Below, piece by piece: positions 11,301-21,303 of a DNA stretch of 64,000 nucleotides (position 1 is the stretch's first letter; the number at the start of each line of letters is the position of its first letter). The translations under genes and the position numbers were made by a program. The stretch is from Stomorhina lunata (Eukaryota > Arthropoda > Insecta > Diptera > Rhiniidae), in NCBI GenBank assembly GCA_933228675.1, contig OW121741.1:58818037-58882036 (forward strand), read 5' to 3'. The notes beneath the pieces were generated by a model, which saw nothing but the letters and a program-made list of their open reading frames with translations, made no database searches and was not told the DNA's origin.

Positions 11301-13481
11301 GCTAAAGTTCTTCTTCAAGAACTATGGCTTATGAAGTTGGATTGGGATGAATCAATCCCCACGCGTTTAGATACATCTTGGGAGAGTTTCAAGTCCAATT
11401 TATTGAAAATTGATGTTATAGAAATTCCCAGATATGTTTTAACCACTTCTAAAACCAAATGTCAAATTCATGGGTTTTCTGATGCCTCAATGCGAGCGTA
11501 TGGCTGCTGCCTTTATATACGGAGTAGAGCTTCTAACAACATTTCTTGTCGGTTATTAACAGCCAAATCAAAAGTCGCTCCTCTGAAGACCAAATCTCTT
11601 CCGAGACTTGAACTATGCGCAGCCCATTTATTAGCCAAATTATGGTCTTAAATAAAACCCATGATATCGTTTGAGATAGAAAGCGTAACATTATGGACGG
11701 ATTCAGAAATAACTTTACACTGGATTCAGACTCATCCATCGACGTTGGCGACATTTGTTTCAAATCGAGTTTCTGAAATCCAAGAACTATCAGACCAAGT
11801 TACATGGCGACATGTTCCAACTAAGGATAATCCGGCCGATATAGTTTCTAGAGGCAGTTATGTCGATGAATTAATTAATTCTATTTGGTTCACAGGCCCT
11901 AGCTTTTTACTCCAAGAGAGTAACATGTGGCCAATTAACGATCATTTTAATCTGACAATCGAAGAAGAATCATTAGAAAAGCAAACGTATTTCTCGCGGT
12001 AGAGGAAACCGATAACCATATTTTGAAGGTGATTGAGACATATTCATCATATACTAAAATGATTCGAATATTCACCTATGTCTTTCGGTTTCTTGATATC
12101 GCTCGAGGACACAAGTGCCGCAATTTGGGGAAACCTGAAGCGAGAGAAATGTATTGGACGTTTCTTCACTTGGTTGAATTCTTGCAAAAAATTAATTATG
12201 CTGACGAATTGAAAAAGTTAAGCAAATCACAAATCTTGCCTTCAAATTTACAACGACTGAATCCATTTGTCCATCAATATAAAGACGAACATCGCTCGTT
12301 TTCCTACTTAGGGTCGGCGGGCGGTTGCTTAATGCACCAATTGCATACGATGCGAAATTCCCCCTCTTGATGTCAAAGAACTCGCATTTCATCACCATTT
12401 ATTTAAGACATTTGCACGTTACAAATTGTCATGCTGGCGCAAAGGCTTTAGTAGCCATCTTGCGAGACAGAATATGGTTGATAAATGCTAGAGAAGAATG
12501 TACGAAAGTAGTTCGCAAGTGTCTACATTGTTTTCGATACAAACCTAAATTAATGAATCAAATAATGGGGAATTTGCCCGCTGACAGGGTGAGAGCTCTG
12601 CGCCCATTCAAAATATGCGGCGTAGACTTTTGCGGCCCAGTTAATGTAACGCTTAAAATTCGAGGCCGTCCACCCGTAAAAATGTATATTGCTATATTTG
12701 TGTGTTTTACTTCAAAAGCTGTACATATTGAATTGGTAACTGATCTCTCTTCAAATTCTTTCATTCTTTGTCTTCAAAGGTTCATCGGCAGGAGAGGTCT
12801 ACCGGAGAAGGTTATTTCCGACAACGCGACCAACTTTGTAGGTGCCAGTCGAGAGCTAGAGGAGCTTCGACAAGCAATGGTCAACAATGCCGAAGACGTA
12901 GAACGGTACGCTGCCAACAAGGGAATCAGCTTCCAATTCATCCCACCACGAGCTCCACATTTCGGCGGACTATGGGAAGCGGCCGTCAAATCTGCCAAAG
13001 GCCTTCTCGTCAGGACAGTAGGCAAGGTTCTGTTGACCGTAGAGGAGCTACAGACGGTTCTGGTAGAGGTAGAGGCAGTCTTGAACTCCAGGCCCATCGC
13101 CCCACTCAGCAGCGATCCCAACGACGGAGAAGCGTTGACTCCAGGGCATCTGCTAATCGAGACGATCAGGACAGGCTGACGTTCTCCAGGAGATGGCGGC
13201 TTATCTGCGCACTCAAGCAGACGTTTTGGCGGTCTTGGGAGAAAGACTACGTCCGCAGCCTCCAAGTCAAAACCAAGTGGGCGGAGGCAGAAGCAGATCT
13301 CGCCGTCGGCAAGGTCGTCGTCGTTCACGAGGACAACACTCCACCGCTTCACTGGCTAACCGGCCGAGTTCTGGAGGTAATCCAAGGCGGCGATAACAAA
13401 GTGAGAGTAGCGAAGGTGAAGACTAGGAACGGCGTATTAACACGACCTATTCATAAGCTTGCCCTACTTCCAGTGAATTGA
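8370..13481 (+). pseudogene. BEL gag-pol polyprotein, four lesions
   Basis: The main frame opens at 8370 and runs 1,093 codons to a TAA at 11649-11651. Order: a coiled, charged N-terminus, a DUF1759-type gag domain (residues ~110-300, KLPKFSGKYSEYKNFISLFE), CCHC/CCHH knuckles (~345-400), an aspartic protease with ALLDSGSQ (~453), an RT with FYVDDLLIGA (~865), and RNase H with HGFSDAS (~1033). The same frame resumes after the stop to 12002. The integrase then lies in other frames: 12023-12370, 12325-13179 (zinc region, [29 protein letters not shown]) and the C-terminal DUF5641-like part to 13481. So there is one stop plus shifts near 11995, 12310 and 13165. Not functional as read. Confidence 0.93.
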
Positions 13482-13508
13482 AGACCATTGGTCCTTCAAT
13501 GGGGCCGG

Positions 13509-13828
13509 TGTTTGGTCATTTAACCTTAATAAAATTTGTAATTCTATGGATTTAATTCTTTTAAATAACTGACCTTATGTCAAATTGAATTTTTAATGTC
13601 AACTGAATTTTAATGTCATTTTATCAACCATTTTGAATTTCAATAACAAAAATCCTTCTTGTATTAAACCTGAATAAAACCGGCTTTGTATTTTTTCGCT
13701 CCGACTTTTTTTTTTTTAAATTATTTAATAAAGACAAGTGCCCTAATTTTTATAAATAAAAACTTTCAGTTTGCAAATATTAATTTTCGTTTGTGCAAAC
13801 ATTCTTTAAAAACTATTAAAGAAAAACA
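13509..13828 (+). repeat. 3' LTR of BEL element
   Basis: 320 bp, matching the 5' LTR except for a substitution near 13557 and a longer T-run near 13710. It follows a G-rich run (tcaatggggccgg) that is the likely polypurine primer, and is followed by the ttacc target copy. Confidence 0.95.
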
Positions 13829-13833
13829 TTACC

Positions 13834-15110
13834 CAAAGATATTTTAATGGGCCACATTTTTTTTATTGACATAATGTGTAAGAAAGTGATGCTTGGGTTT
13901 CAATGAACCATAGAGTTCGATATAGTTTTTATGGTGCACTTCTACTGAACTTTGAAATTCTGTCAAATCTGCAGTACTATATTTTGATTTCAGTACGAAG
14001 TCAATTATTTTTAGCAATAGGACTAAAATATGCCAGTGTTTATTTGAAGCTGGGATCATGTCTCCAATCATGTCTCCACCACACCTCTACAGCTGTCATA
14101 TTTAAGTTGAATGACCTTTATCTATCTATATTTAAAGGAGGAGAATTATTTCCAATTTCTATTTCACCCAATCGAAACAATCGTTTTCTACAATTTAAAA
14201 TAAATAAAGTTATTAACTCATCGGCTATTAATCCTTGTCAAATATTACAAATATCATAAATGCATATTCCTTCAAATAAATCGTGCAAGATGTCAAAACA
14301 AAAATTATCTGTTACATCAAAACTTTTTAAATTATTGAAAAAATACGGCAGTATCTTTTTGAATTAAAAGATTGAACAAATCCTAAAATGCTATTTATTC
14401 CCAAATTATCTCCTACTATACTCGTAACACCTAAAACAAAATAAACTTTACGTGTTGTGTTTTGAGTGGTAATTTCAATACCATTTTCTCCTAATAATTT
14501 AAGCTCTTCCACTAAATGGTAGAATGATTTTTCATTTCCGCACTCTTTTAAATTTTGACAGTAAATATGAAGGCATAGTGAGGAAGTTATAGTAACACCC
14601 ACAAATTGAATATGTGTGACTACCAAGTGCGTTGTTAATTTGAAAATCGTCAAAGAAAAGGGTGTATGGAATAACTAAGTCTGATGTAAAAAGTAGTTTT
14701 TAGATTTAAAAATTTCTCCACTTGCAAAGTTGGTTAAATCTGAGCTGATAAATGCAGTTTGGGTACACTCTAAAGTTGTATCTAACAGACCATCAATCTC
14801 AAATATTTTTTGGAATTGAAATTGCAATGGTTGAATGATAATTTCAACAGTTTTTGAAACTAAAGTAGGATTGCCGGAAGAGGTCTTTTCAGTTAATATT
14901 TTTTTAATTATAATGTTTTTCGGGTACTCATATAGACTAATGTCTTTTAAGTATTTTAAAAGCTTGTATTCAGAATGGAATTCTGAAAAAGGATATTTAA
15001 CTAAACTAAAAAGAAACTCTATATCTCTTTATACGTCACATGCTTCATGTGTTTCTAATATACTTGAAATAGCCGTTGATGCATCGGATACACTATGCTA
15101 GTCGCAAATT
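13834..15110 (-). pseudogene. Transposase-like gene, catalytic-core region
   Basis: Reading down from the TTAA at 15111, the frame is collinear with the piece ending at 29295. It holds FHSEYKLLKYLKDISLYEY, FFDDFQINNALGSHT, YFVLGVTSIVGDNLGINSIL, LHDLFEGICIYDI and, near the left end, SLKPKHHFLTHY. Frameshifts and stops fall near 15040, 14690, 14340, 14250 and 14080. One shift near 14070 is next to a small duplication of a gacatgat motif. The frame runs into the target duplication of the BEL element at 13829-13833. Confidence 0.75.
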
Positions 15111-15114
15111 TTAA

Positions 15115-15225
15115 CAAGCTGGGCACCATATTGGTAAAGCTAATTCGAGTACGCAGATTTCAGTGGCATTAGCCATTTTTCGAAGTTAGCGCTCGTATTC
15201 GCGCTCGTATTTAAAATTTGTACGC
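15115..15225 (+). repeat. Left inverted end of TTAA element
   Basis: Matches the reverse complement of 29170-29290 with scattered differences and one small indel, including the caagctgggcacc tip, a ggtaaag block and a gcgctcgtattcgcg block. The repeat grades into AT-rich interior after 15225. Confidence 0.75.
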
Positions 15226-15371
15226 TAAAGTACTATAAAAACGATGTTTCTATACTTTTTTGACCATTTTTAAATTTGAAATTTAGAAATTTTGATTAAA
15301 TATGCACATCAGTAAATTGAAAATTTTAGCGCAAATTTTTTTTCGAGATTTTTTGCAAATTTTATTTGATG

Positions 15372-16018
15372 ATTTACTGGGCCAACCTACTCTTGTTGAA
15401 GGAACTGCTGCAGTTAATGGACGTAAACTTAACGAAGTTATTAAACGATTTGATGAATATTTTACCCCACAAAAGAACATAGCAATGGAAGCGTTCAAGT
15501 TTAATTCAATTGTGCAGAAAGAGCACCAACCATATGCAGAATTTGAAACCAATCTGCGAAAGCAAATACAGCATTGCGACTTCAAATGTACTTGTGGCAT
15601 TTCATATGAAAATCGCATGCTTCGGGATCGCATAATTATTGGAATTGCTGACAAAACCTTGCAACTAAAACTTTTGAACAGCAAAGATGATCCACTTGAA
15701 ACTGTTATTGAAAAATGTAAAATAATTAAGTCAGCAAATGCAAACAAGATTATACTACAGGGTGAAGCAACAAGTGCGATGAATATCATGGATGAAAGGG
15801 TCTCCATACAAGCTATAACAAAGAAATGCTATAACTGCGGAGGCAATTTTACACCAACACATGCTCGAGTCTGTAAAGCAGTAGGCATAACCTGTTTTAA
15901 CTGTGGCCGTAAGGGCCATTTTCAGAAATTTTGTAAGCAGCCTAAAGCAACGACAGTGGGAAATCAGCAATGCAGCAAAACAAAAAACAGTAAATCAGCA
16001 AGAAGTCGACAGAAGTTT
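15372..16018 (+). pseudogene. Mag-like gag, 5' truncated
   Basis: The frame from about 15372 reads LGQPTLVEGTAAVNGRKLNE, then FDEYFTPQKNIAMEAFKFNS and ISYENRMLRDRIIIGIADK, a Mag-type gag core, then two zinc knuckles (CYNCGG...HARVCK and CFNCGRKGHFQKFC). The upstream AT-rich codons from 15302 belong to the host element, not to gag. The frame stops exactly at the TTAA (16018-16021) where a piggyBac-like element begins; it originally ran on into the protease beyond 17716. Confidence 0.85.
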
Positions 16019-16449
16019 TAACCCTTATACACTCCTTGGGTCAATTTGACCCAATTTTGTTTTTCAAACGCAAAATTTTTCCCTTAATAATTAGATATGA
16101 ACATGAAACTTTAATTTATCCATTACAGGGACGAAAATGGTATATTTAAAAGAAAATAATAAAATTAAAAATTTTCCTCCCCCCTACACATTTCAAAATA
16201 CGATTTACACACACTTAATACCCTTTGGGTCAATATGACCCAACAAGCGATATTTCAAGCTTAATTCCACTTCATAATTTTTTCCTATTGAACATAATTG
16301 AGTTCGGTTCACCTTCATTTAGAAACATCTATCAATAATTTGTTCAGTCAAATTATCAATATAATCGCTTTCATTGAATATTTTTCCTTTCATGGGCTGT
16401 TCACATATCATGTAACGGTATTTTCGCATTTCTGTTGTTCTCAAATGAT

Positions 16450-17580
16450 ATAGCTATAATGATAAAGGAATATTTCCAAGGCGTTTGATATAGTGTACGG
16501 GCACGGAGCACTTCTATCAAAACTTATTGCCTTTGGTGTCGATAAAAACGTCTCTCGGTTTATATCGAGTTTTCACAGAGATCGCTCTATACGAGTTGTT
16601 ATAATTAGATTGGTTCTCTTCATACGAGTTGAGGCCCTATGCTCCACTGGGAGTCAAGGATAACAGAAGAAGAATACGAGTTTGTGATTAATTCAGGGGT
16701 ACCGCAAACTCTGTTCTTTATCCAACTCTTTCTTATCTTTATAAATGACCTTCTACGTCAAGCTTCCAATCCTATCTACTCTTTTGCAGATGATAGTAAT
16801 ATTTGCCATTCATATTCATTCAATCGTAGGTCAAGCCTTCTTGTGTTTGGCGCTATGACACAAAACATGAATTAATCACTAAACCGAGATTTAGAAACAA
16901 TTTCAGAATGGGGTCGTGCGAATAGATGATGTATGCTTACGCATAAACGCGCGGCAAACCATGTTTCTTCATCTGTATTAATGGATGGTGTACATATTGA
17001 GGAATCAGATGCTCTTGATGTTCTGGGCATGAGAATTTAATGTGAAAAAAAGCATTTAAGTGCCTCTAAAACGGTGCAAAGGATACATCACTCCATATGA
17101 TCTCCTTACTATTTACCCCACTTCATATATGGGCCAGAGCTTCAAAGTCTATTTTGCAGCTTCTCAACCGAGAGCACGAAATGGCGAAAGTGCTCATCGG
17201 GACAGTGGGGTATTCAACTCTATTGATTTACAGGAGCACCGTCGCAATTTGAGTTGTGTGACACTGTTCTATTGTTAATACTTTGGAATGTGCTCTAAGA
17301 AATCAGAGAACTCGTTCCCGAAACTCGGACATTTTACGCAATACACGTCATTCTGTTAAAGCTCATTCCTTTGTGGTCGATTGGTCGGTAGATCGAACAA
17401 CACGTTACATTAAATTTGTTCTTCAGCCGCATAGTTCGTATGTGGAATTCACTCCCCGCAGAAGTTTTCCCTGTTAGTTGCAATATAGGTAAATTCAAAG
17501 CCATAAACACTACTCCATCTACCCCCCTCCCATAACCTATTTTCCTACATCCAACACAATGCATTGCATAAGTAGGGGTC
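16450..17580 (+). pseudogene. LINE RT fragment, CR1/Jockey-like
   Basis: Broken frames read ISKAFDIVYGHGALLSKL (near 16480), NSGVPQTLFFIQLFLIFIND (16690), SFADDSNICHSYSF (16780, the active-site region with FADD), then C-terminal blocks with EHRRNLSCVTLFYC (17235) and NTRHSVKAHSFVVDWSVDRT (17340). Many stops and shifts. It is a different LINE family from the one at 1858-4815. The clade is uncertain, with CR1, L2 or Jockey possible. It fills most of the piggyBac-like element. Confidence 0.7.
16631..16673 (+). mobile_element. 43-bp LINE 3' end with 9-bp target duplication
   Basis: Matches 4757-4799, the 3' end of the RTE-like LINE (gaggccctatgctccactgg through the gaagaa tail), with one or two changes. 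It is flanked by atacgagtt at 16622-16630 and 16674-16682. It is a severely 5'-truncated insertion into the other LINE fragment; the flanking frame continues across it. Confidence 0.85.
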
Positions 17581-17716
17581 ATCCCCTAAATTCTGGTCCT
17601 AAATTAAGAAAAGATCCTATTTTAAATATGAAATTTTGTTGATATTTCATTGTTGGGTCATATTGACCCAAAGGGTAATATGAAGGGCACAAATCCAAGG
17701 AAAGTAGAAGGGTTAA

Positions 17717-18653
17717 TGGAAAACAAAAGCAGGCATTCAATGTTTGTTGGGATGATAAAGGTACATCTAACTGTTGTAATAGTTTTAGAGTAAGTCAATT
17801 AAATTATAAGTATGTTTCTAGAATAAGCAGTATGAGGTGGACCAAGGTGTATCGTATATTTGATGAGGAAATTTCATTTAAAATTGATACTGGATCGGAT
17901 ATTAATTGTATTCCAGTGAAATTAATTGATAAATTTAACGTTGAATTAAAGAACAAGTTAAATAAATTTCCTGTGTTTGATTACAGTGGTAATAGCATTA
18001 GAATAATTGGGACAGTGGAATTAAATTGTGTTGACTTAAAATCGGGACTCGGACGGAAATTGACTAATAATGGACGTAAATTGACTAATAATGGTCACAA
18101 ATTTGAATGGAATCAGGAACATGAAAATGAATTCCGTGAAATTATTCCGGAAATTATAAGTTCTGATCCGGTATTAGTAGTATATGATCCTAGAAAACCT
18201 GTGGTAGTGCAAACAGACGCATCGAAGGATTGGCTTGGATGTGTTTTAATGCAGGATAGACAGCCAGTAGCATATGCGTCACGTACTTTGAGCAAAAATG
18301 AACAAAAATGGGCTCAAATTGAGAAAGAGTTGTTGGCTATTGTGTTTGCTTGCGAAAGATTTCATTTTTATTTATATGGCAGACAGTTTTTAGTGGAGAG
18401 TGACCACAAGCCTTTAGAAACTTTGATCAAAAGGGATATTGATGATGTAACAGCGCGGTTACAGAGAATGTTAATGTTTTTGTTAAAATATTCAAAAATG
18501 CATATTATATATAAACCGGGAAAGGATATGCTAGTGGCCGACTGTCTTTCACGCGCTCAGCTTCCTGAAGTAATAGAGAACAAGGAAATGGAAGCTATTA
18601 GAAAAGACCTTATCACGCGGACGAATGCTATATTTTTGGCCTGGAATAAGTAA
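17717..18653 (+). pseudogene. Mag-like protease fused to RNase H, RT missing
   Basis: After the piggyBac-like element the frame holds a retroviral-type protease with ISFKIDTGSDINCIPVKLID (~17870). It then runs through a short duplicated GRKLTNN segment directly into the end of the RT thumb and RNase H (VVVQTDASKDWLGCVLMQ, DHKPLETLI, DCLSRAQLPEV). The RT fingers and palm are absent, yet the frame from 17832 stays open for 273 codons, so the deletion was in frame. No reverse transcription is possible from this copy. The frame breaks near 18645. Confidence 0.85.
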
Positions 18654-19811
18654 ACAAATTAAGGAAATAGTGAAGACATGTTCTATTTGCGAAAAATTCA
18701 TGCGTAGCATTACAAAAGAGACTTTAATACAGGACCATGCGCCATAATATCCATTTGAGAGAGTGGGAATTGATCTTTTTGAGTATGCTGGCAGTGATTT
18801 TGTAGCAATAATCGATGCGTATTTTGGATATTTAATTTGTGAAAGACTTCAGAATAAAACGTCAGCACATATTATTGACACAATTTCTAGATCATTTAAC
18901 AAATTGGGGTTTCCTACTGTCATTAAATGTGACAATAGTCCATTTGGATCAAACGAATTTAAAGCATTTGCTGATAATTGTAGTTGTGAAATGAGATTTT
19001 CAAGCCCTAGGTATGTGCAGAGCAATGGATTGGCGGAAAAGAGGGTGGAAATTGCCAAGAATATTCTTAAGCGCTGTTATGAGGCGAATGAAGTAGATCA
19101 GTTTGATACCGAGTTTTGGAGTATAATGCTACACCAATAGCCAGTATGCAGTTGGCTCCTGTTCAGTTATTTTTTGGAAGAATGGTTAAGACAAAGTTAC
19201 CTGTTTCAAAAAACCTTTTGTATAGAAGCAATATTAGTGAAAGTGAAGTACAGGAAAGAATAAATAGGAAAATGATGAACCAACAATATTACTACAATCG
19301 AAATGCTAAGAACTTGACAAGGTTGAGAATAGGTGACCGGGTTATTTTTAGAAAGAACGGGAAGGATTGGTATTATGGGAGTATTGTAGGAATCGTTGAT
19401 GACAGGTCATACATTGTAAGGGACAACTTTGGTAGATGTTTTGGGAGAAATTGCAGGTTTATAGCTAAAAGTTTTAACAATGAGATAAAAGGGGGTGATC
19501 TCTTATTTGAAAATAACATTGTACCACTAAAAAAAGGTTCATTAGAAGACGCTGATCCCAACCTCAATGGAATTCGAATAGTACCATATCATGATCAAGT
19601 ATCTGAGGATACGGGTGTACATGAGCACGTACCGGTCGCTGATACAAATATAAATTTACCGTCAGATGAATATATTACTGCTAGTAGTGACGAGACTGAT
19701 GCATCGACGGGCGAACTTGAAAGTTTAAATAGTAATAGCCCTGAGCCGGATTCTTATTATAAAACGCGTAGCGGTCGTATAAGTCGCCCTGTACGCAGAT
19801 TGGACCTTTAA
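18640..19811 (+). pseudogene. Mag-like integrase
   Basis: Zinc-binding remnant near 18690 (CSICEKFM), then catalytic segments GIDLFEYAGSDF (18765), KCDNSPFGSNEF (18925) and SNGLAEKRVEIAKN (19020), the last bearing the glutamate. A stop at 19138 and a frame change lead into the C-terminal part (19116-19811), which has a basic region (YYYNRNAKNLTRLRIGDRVI) and ends in an acidic tail and TRSGRISRPVRRLDL. A stop near 18745 and the shifts make it non-functional. Confidence 0.85.
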
Positions 19812-19970
19812 TCATTAATTGTGGTAGATCTTGGTTCAGGCCCTATATCCTAATTATATCGAAACTAATCCTAATTTTAAGAACGAAGCAATATAATAAA
19901 ATTATTGTAATTAATGTCTATTTATATAATTTAAAATCTATTGTAAAAAAAAGAAAGCATGTAATAAATG

Positions 19971-20113
19971 TGTGATTGACAGTGTAAGAGCATCTCTTGA
20001 ATTAGAGGAATCTGGCATCACTGTTTAGATTACCGACCTTTTTGGTACTTTAGAACGCTGGCGGTCAATCACATACGACAAGTATTAGAGAGTTGAATAT
20101 TATTATTATTATA

Positions 20114-20170
<57 letters not shown>

Positions 20171-20239
20171 AACTTAATAAATAAGCCATTTACTTTATAC
20201 AAGCGTGTTTAACTAATTGGATAACTCAGGCTTGTTACA
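19971..20239 (+). repeat. Probable 3' LTR of Mag-like gypsy
   Basis: Begins tgtgattgacagtgtaag after an A/G-rich run (aaaaaaaagaaagc near 19948) and ends ggcttgttaca. It contains an (att)n run, a taataaataag polyadenylation-like stretch and an inner inverted pair (tgtgattgac, gtcaatcaca). There is no partner LTR in the window, so the limits are inferred from the TG/CA ends. Confidence 0.5.
20091..20167 (+). repeat. (ATT)n microsatellite
   Basis: About 25 ATT/TTA triplets with one or two interruptions, inside the probable LTR. Confidence 0.95.
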
Positions 20240-20594
20240 AAAATTTACTGTATATTTGAACCTATAAATAAAATTCGGATAATATTAGAAAAAGTCTAAA
20301 ATTTTAAGTTATTTTCTTTTTTGGATTAAAAAGTAGATACCTTGTGCTAATTAACCGCGCCAATTTCGATATTTTTTGACCTATGCTTTATGGAGAATTC
20401 TGGCAGTTAAAACAACTATAATTTTTTTTTTTTTAATTTTAAATACAAAGTTTAACAGACCGCCAATTTTTTTTTTTAGAGATTTTTAGAGGTTGGAGCA
20501 CAACAGCTTCGAATAGCTGAATTGAATCAGTAATAAGCTCTATGAATTTCGTATCCATTTGCATCCCATTTTAACAATTATAACGTTTTTAGTG
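20240..20594. other. Interior of TTAA element, no gene
   Basis: AT-rich sequence between the Mag-like gypsy and the antisense BEL, presumably the interior of the TTAA-flanked element or old flank. No coding frame is supported. Confidence 0.45.
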
Positions 20595-20957
20595 ACAAGA
20601 TTGTGAACAGCAATTAAAACTTCAAAAATATTTAATTTTGATTGAATTTATATTTGCATGTTAAAATTCCTAAGAAGTACAAAATTATTAAACGTAAATT
20701 ACAATATTTTAGATAGATTTACATACTTTTTAAGTGAGAAAACTAAGCGCAAAATATTGAACAAATTTCATTTCAAATAAATTTATAAATCTGTCTTCAC
20801 AGTTAAAGATATAGACGTACATATATTCTAGAAGAACGTGTAACTTTCTGACGAAGATGCCTGTCTTTTATAATTAATTTTGACACTTAGGGATTACATT
20901 ACAAAGTAATCGATAAATAACTCATCGATAAATACGTGGGAGACAGTGGCGGTAACA
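20595..20957 (-). repeat. 3' LTR of antisense BEL
   Basis: 363 bp, homologous to 28705-29080 on the same strand but clearly diverged. The inner edge at 20957 meets a purine run (gaagggg on the minus strand), the expected polypurine primer. Confidence 0.85.
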
Positions 20958-21303
20958 CCCCTTCACAGTGTGGCGAGAATAAAATTCGATGCCTTTCTCC
21001 TTATCCGAGTACAGCTAGCTTTGCCACCGGCCTCTCAAAAATACCACAAGCTGTCATCACTTGCGCTGCGTACTTGACCATCTTGTGCGACTTTGGTCTC
21101 CAATATTTTCCCCCTTGGCCACACATTACGGGGACTCAAAGGGTCAACCACAACCACCAAATCACCAAACCATTTTGTCCTGCATGTAAGGGTTGGCAGA
21201 TATTCAGTCAACCACCTTCTCCAAAACTGTTGAGCATATTGCTAACAGTATAGCCTGCTATTTTTAAGAATCAAACTACAATCGCTATATTCAACCAATG
21301 GCT
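20958..21303 (-). pseudogene. BEL integrase C-terminal domain
   Basis: On the minus strand FWRRWLTEYLPTL (near 21220) and a VVVVDPLSPRNVWPRGKI segment (21140) match the DUF5641-type C-terminus of BEL integrase, followed by decayed sequence to the polypurine run gaagggg beside the 3' LTR. Too broken to define a single frame. Confidence 0.75.

Larger units (their letters stand above)
6576..13828 (+). mobile_element. BEL/Pao LTR retrotransposon, young copy
   Basis: A complete element: LTRs at both ends starting TG and ending CA, a 5-bp target duplication ttacc (6571-6575 and 13829-13833), a primer-binding site, a 1.45-kb leader, and a gag-pol region in BEL order (gag, protease, RT, RNase H, integrase). 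It lies inside, and opposite to, the minus-strand transposase-like gene. The two LTRs differ at only two or three places, so insertion was recent, yet pol carries one stop and three frameshifts. No env-like frame follows the integrase. Confidence 0.95.
16022..17712. mobile_element. piggyBac-like element, TTAA target duplication
   Basis: Flanked by TTAA on both sides (16018-16021, 17713-17716). Ends start ccctt on both strands (ccctta at left, inverse of cccttc at right). Each end also carries a subterminal palindromic block, ttgggtcaatatgaccc, at 16220 and again inverted near 17660, with a variant near 16040. CCC-starting ends with TTAA fit piggyBac. No transposase frame remains; the interior is a LINE fragment. 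It splits gag from the protease of the Mag-like gypsy. Confidence 0.8.
15372..20239 (+). mobile_element. Mag-like gypsy retrotransposon, deleted and invaded
   Basis: Gag with zinc knuckles, a protease, RNase H and integrase in gypsy order, followed by a probable single LTR (19971-20239). No matching 5' LTR is visible, so the 5' end is truncated near 15372. The whole RT domain is missing between protease and RNase H, and a piggyBac-like element sits between gag and protease. Motif style (a CFNCGRKGHF knuckle, VQSNGLAEKRVEIAKN in the integrase) is that of Mag-type gypsy elements. Confidence 0.8.

Noticed and set aside
12768..13179. Arg/Gln-rich plus-strand frame overlapping the BEL integrase
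   Set aside because: Only its 3' part (after ~13180) is real integrase C-terminus; the rest is an off-frame reading of the integrase core.
12774..13352. 192-codon minus-strand frame in the BEL integrase
   Set aside because: It is a shadow of the GC-richer integrase end; no protein-like motifs.
13844..14259. Plus-strand frame at 13903-14259
   Set aside because: It is opposite the minus-strand transposase-like gene, which has family motifs in the same bases; the plus frame has none.
15302..15371. Upstream start of the Mag-like gag frame
   Set aside because: The first ~23 codons are AT-rich sequence of the surrounding TTAA element that happens to be open; gag similarity starts near 15372.
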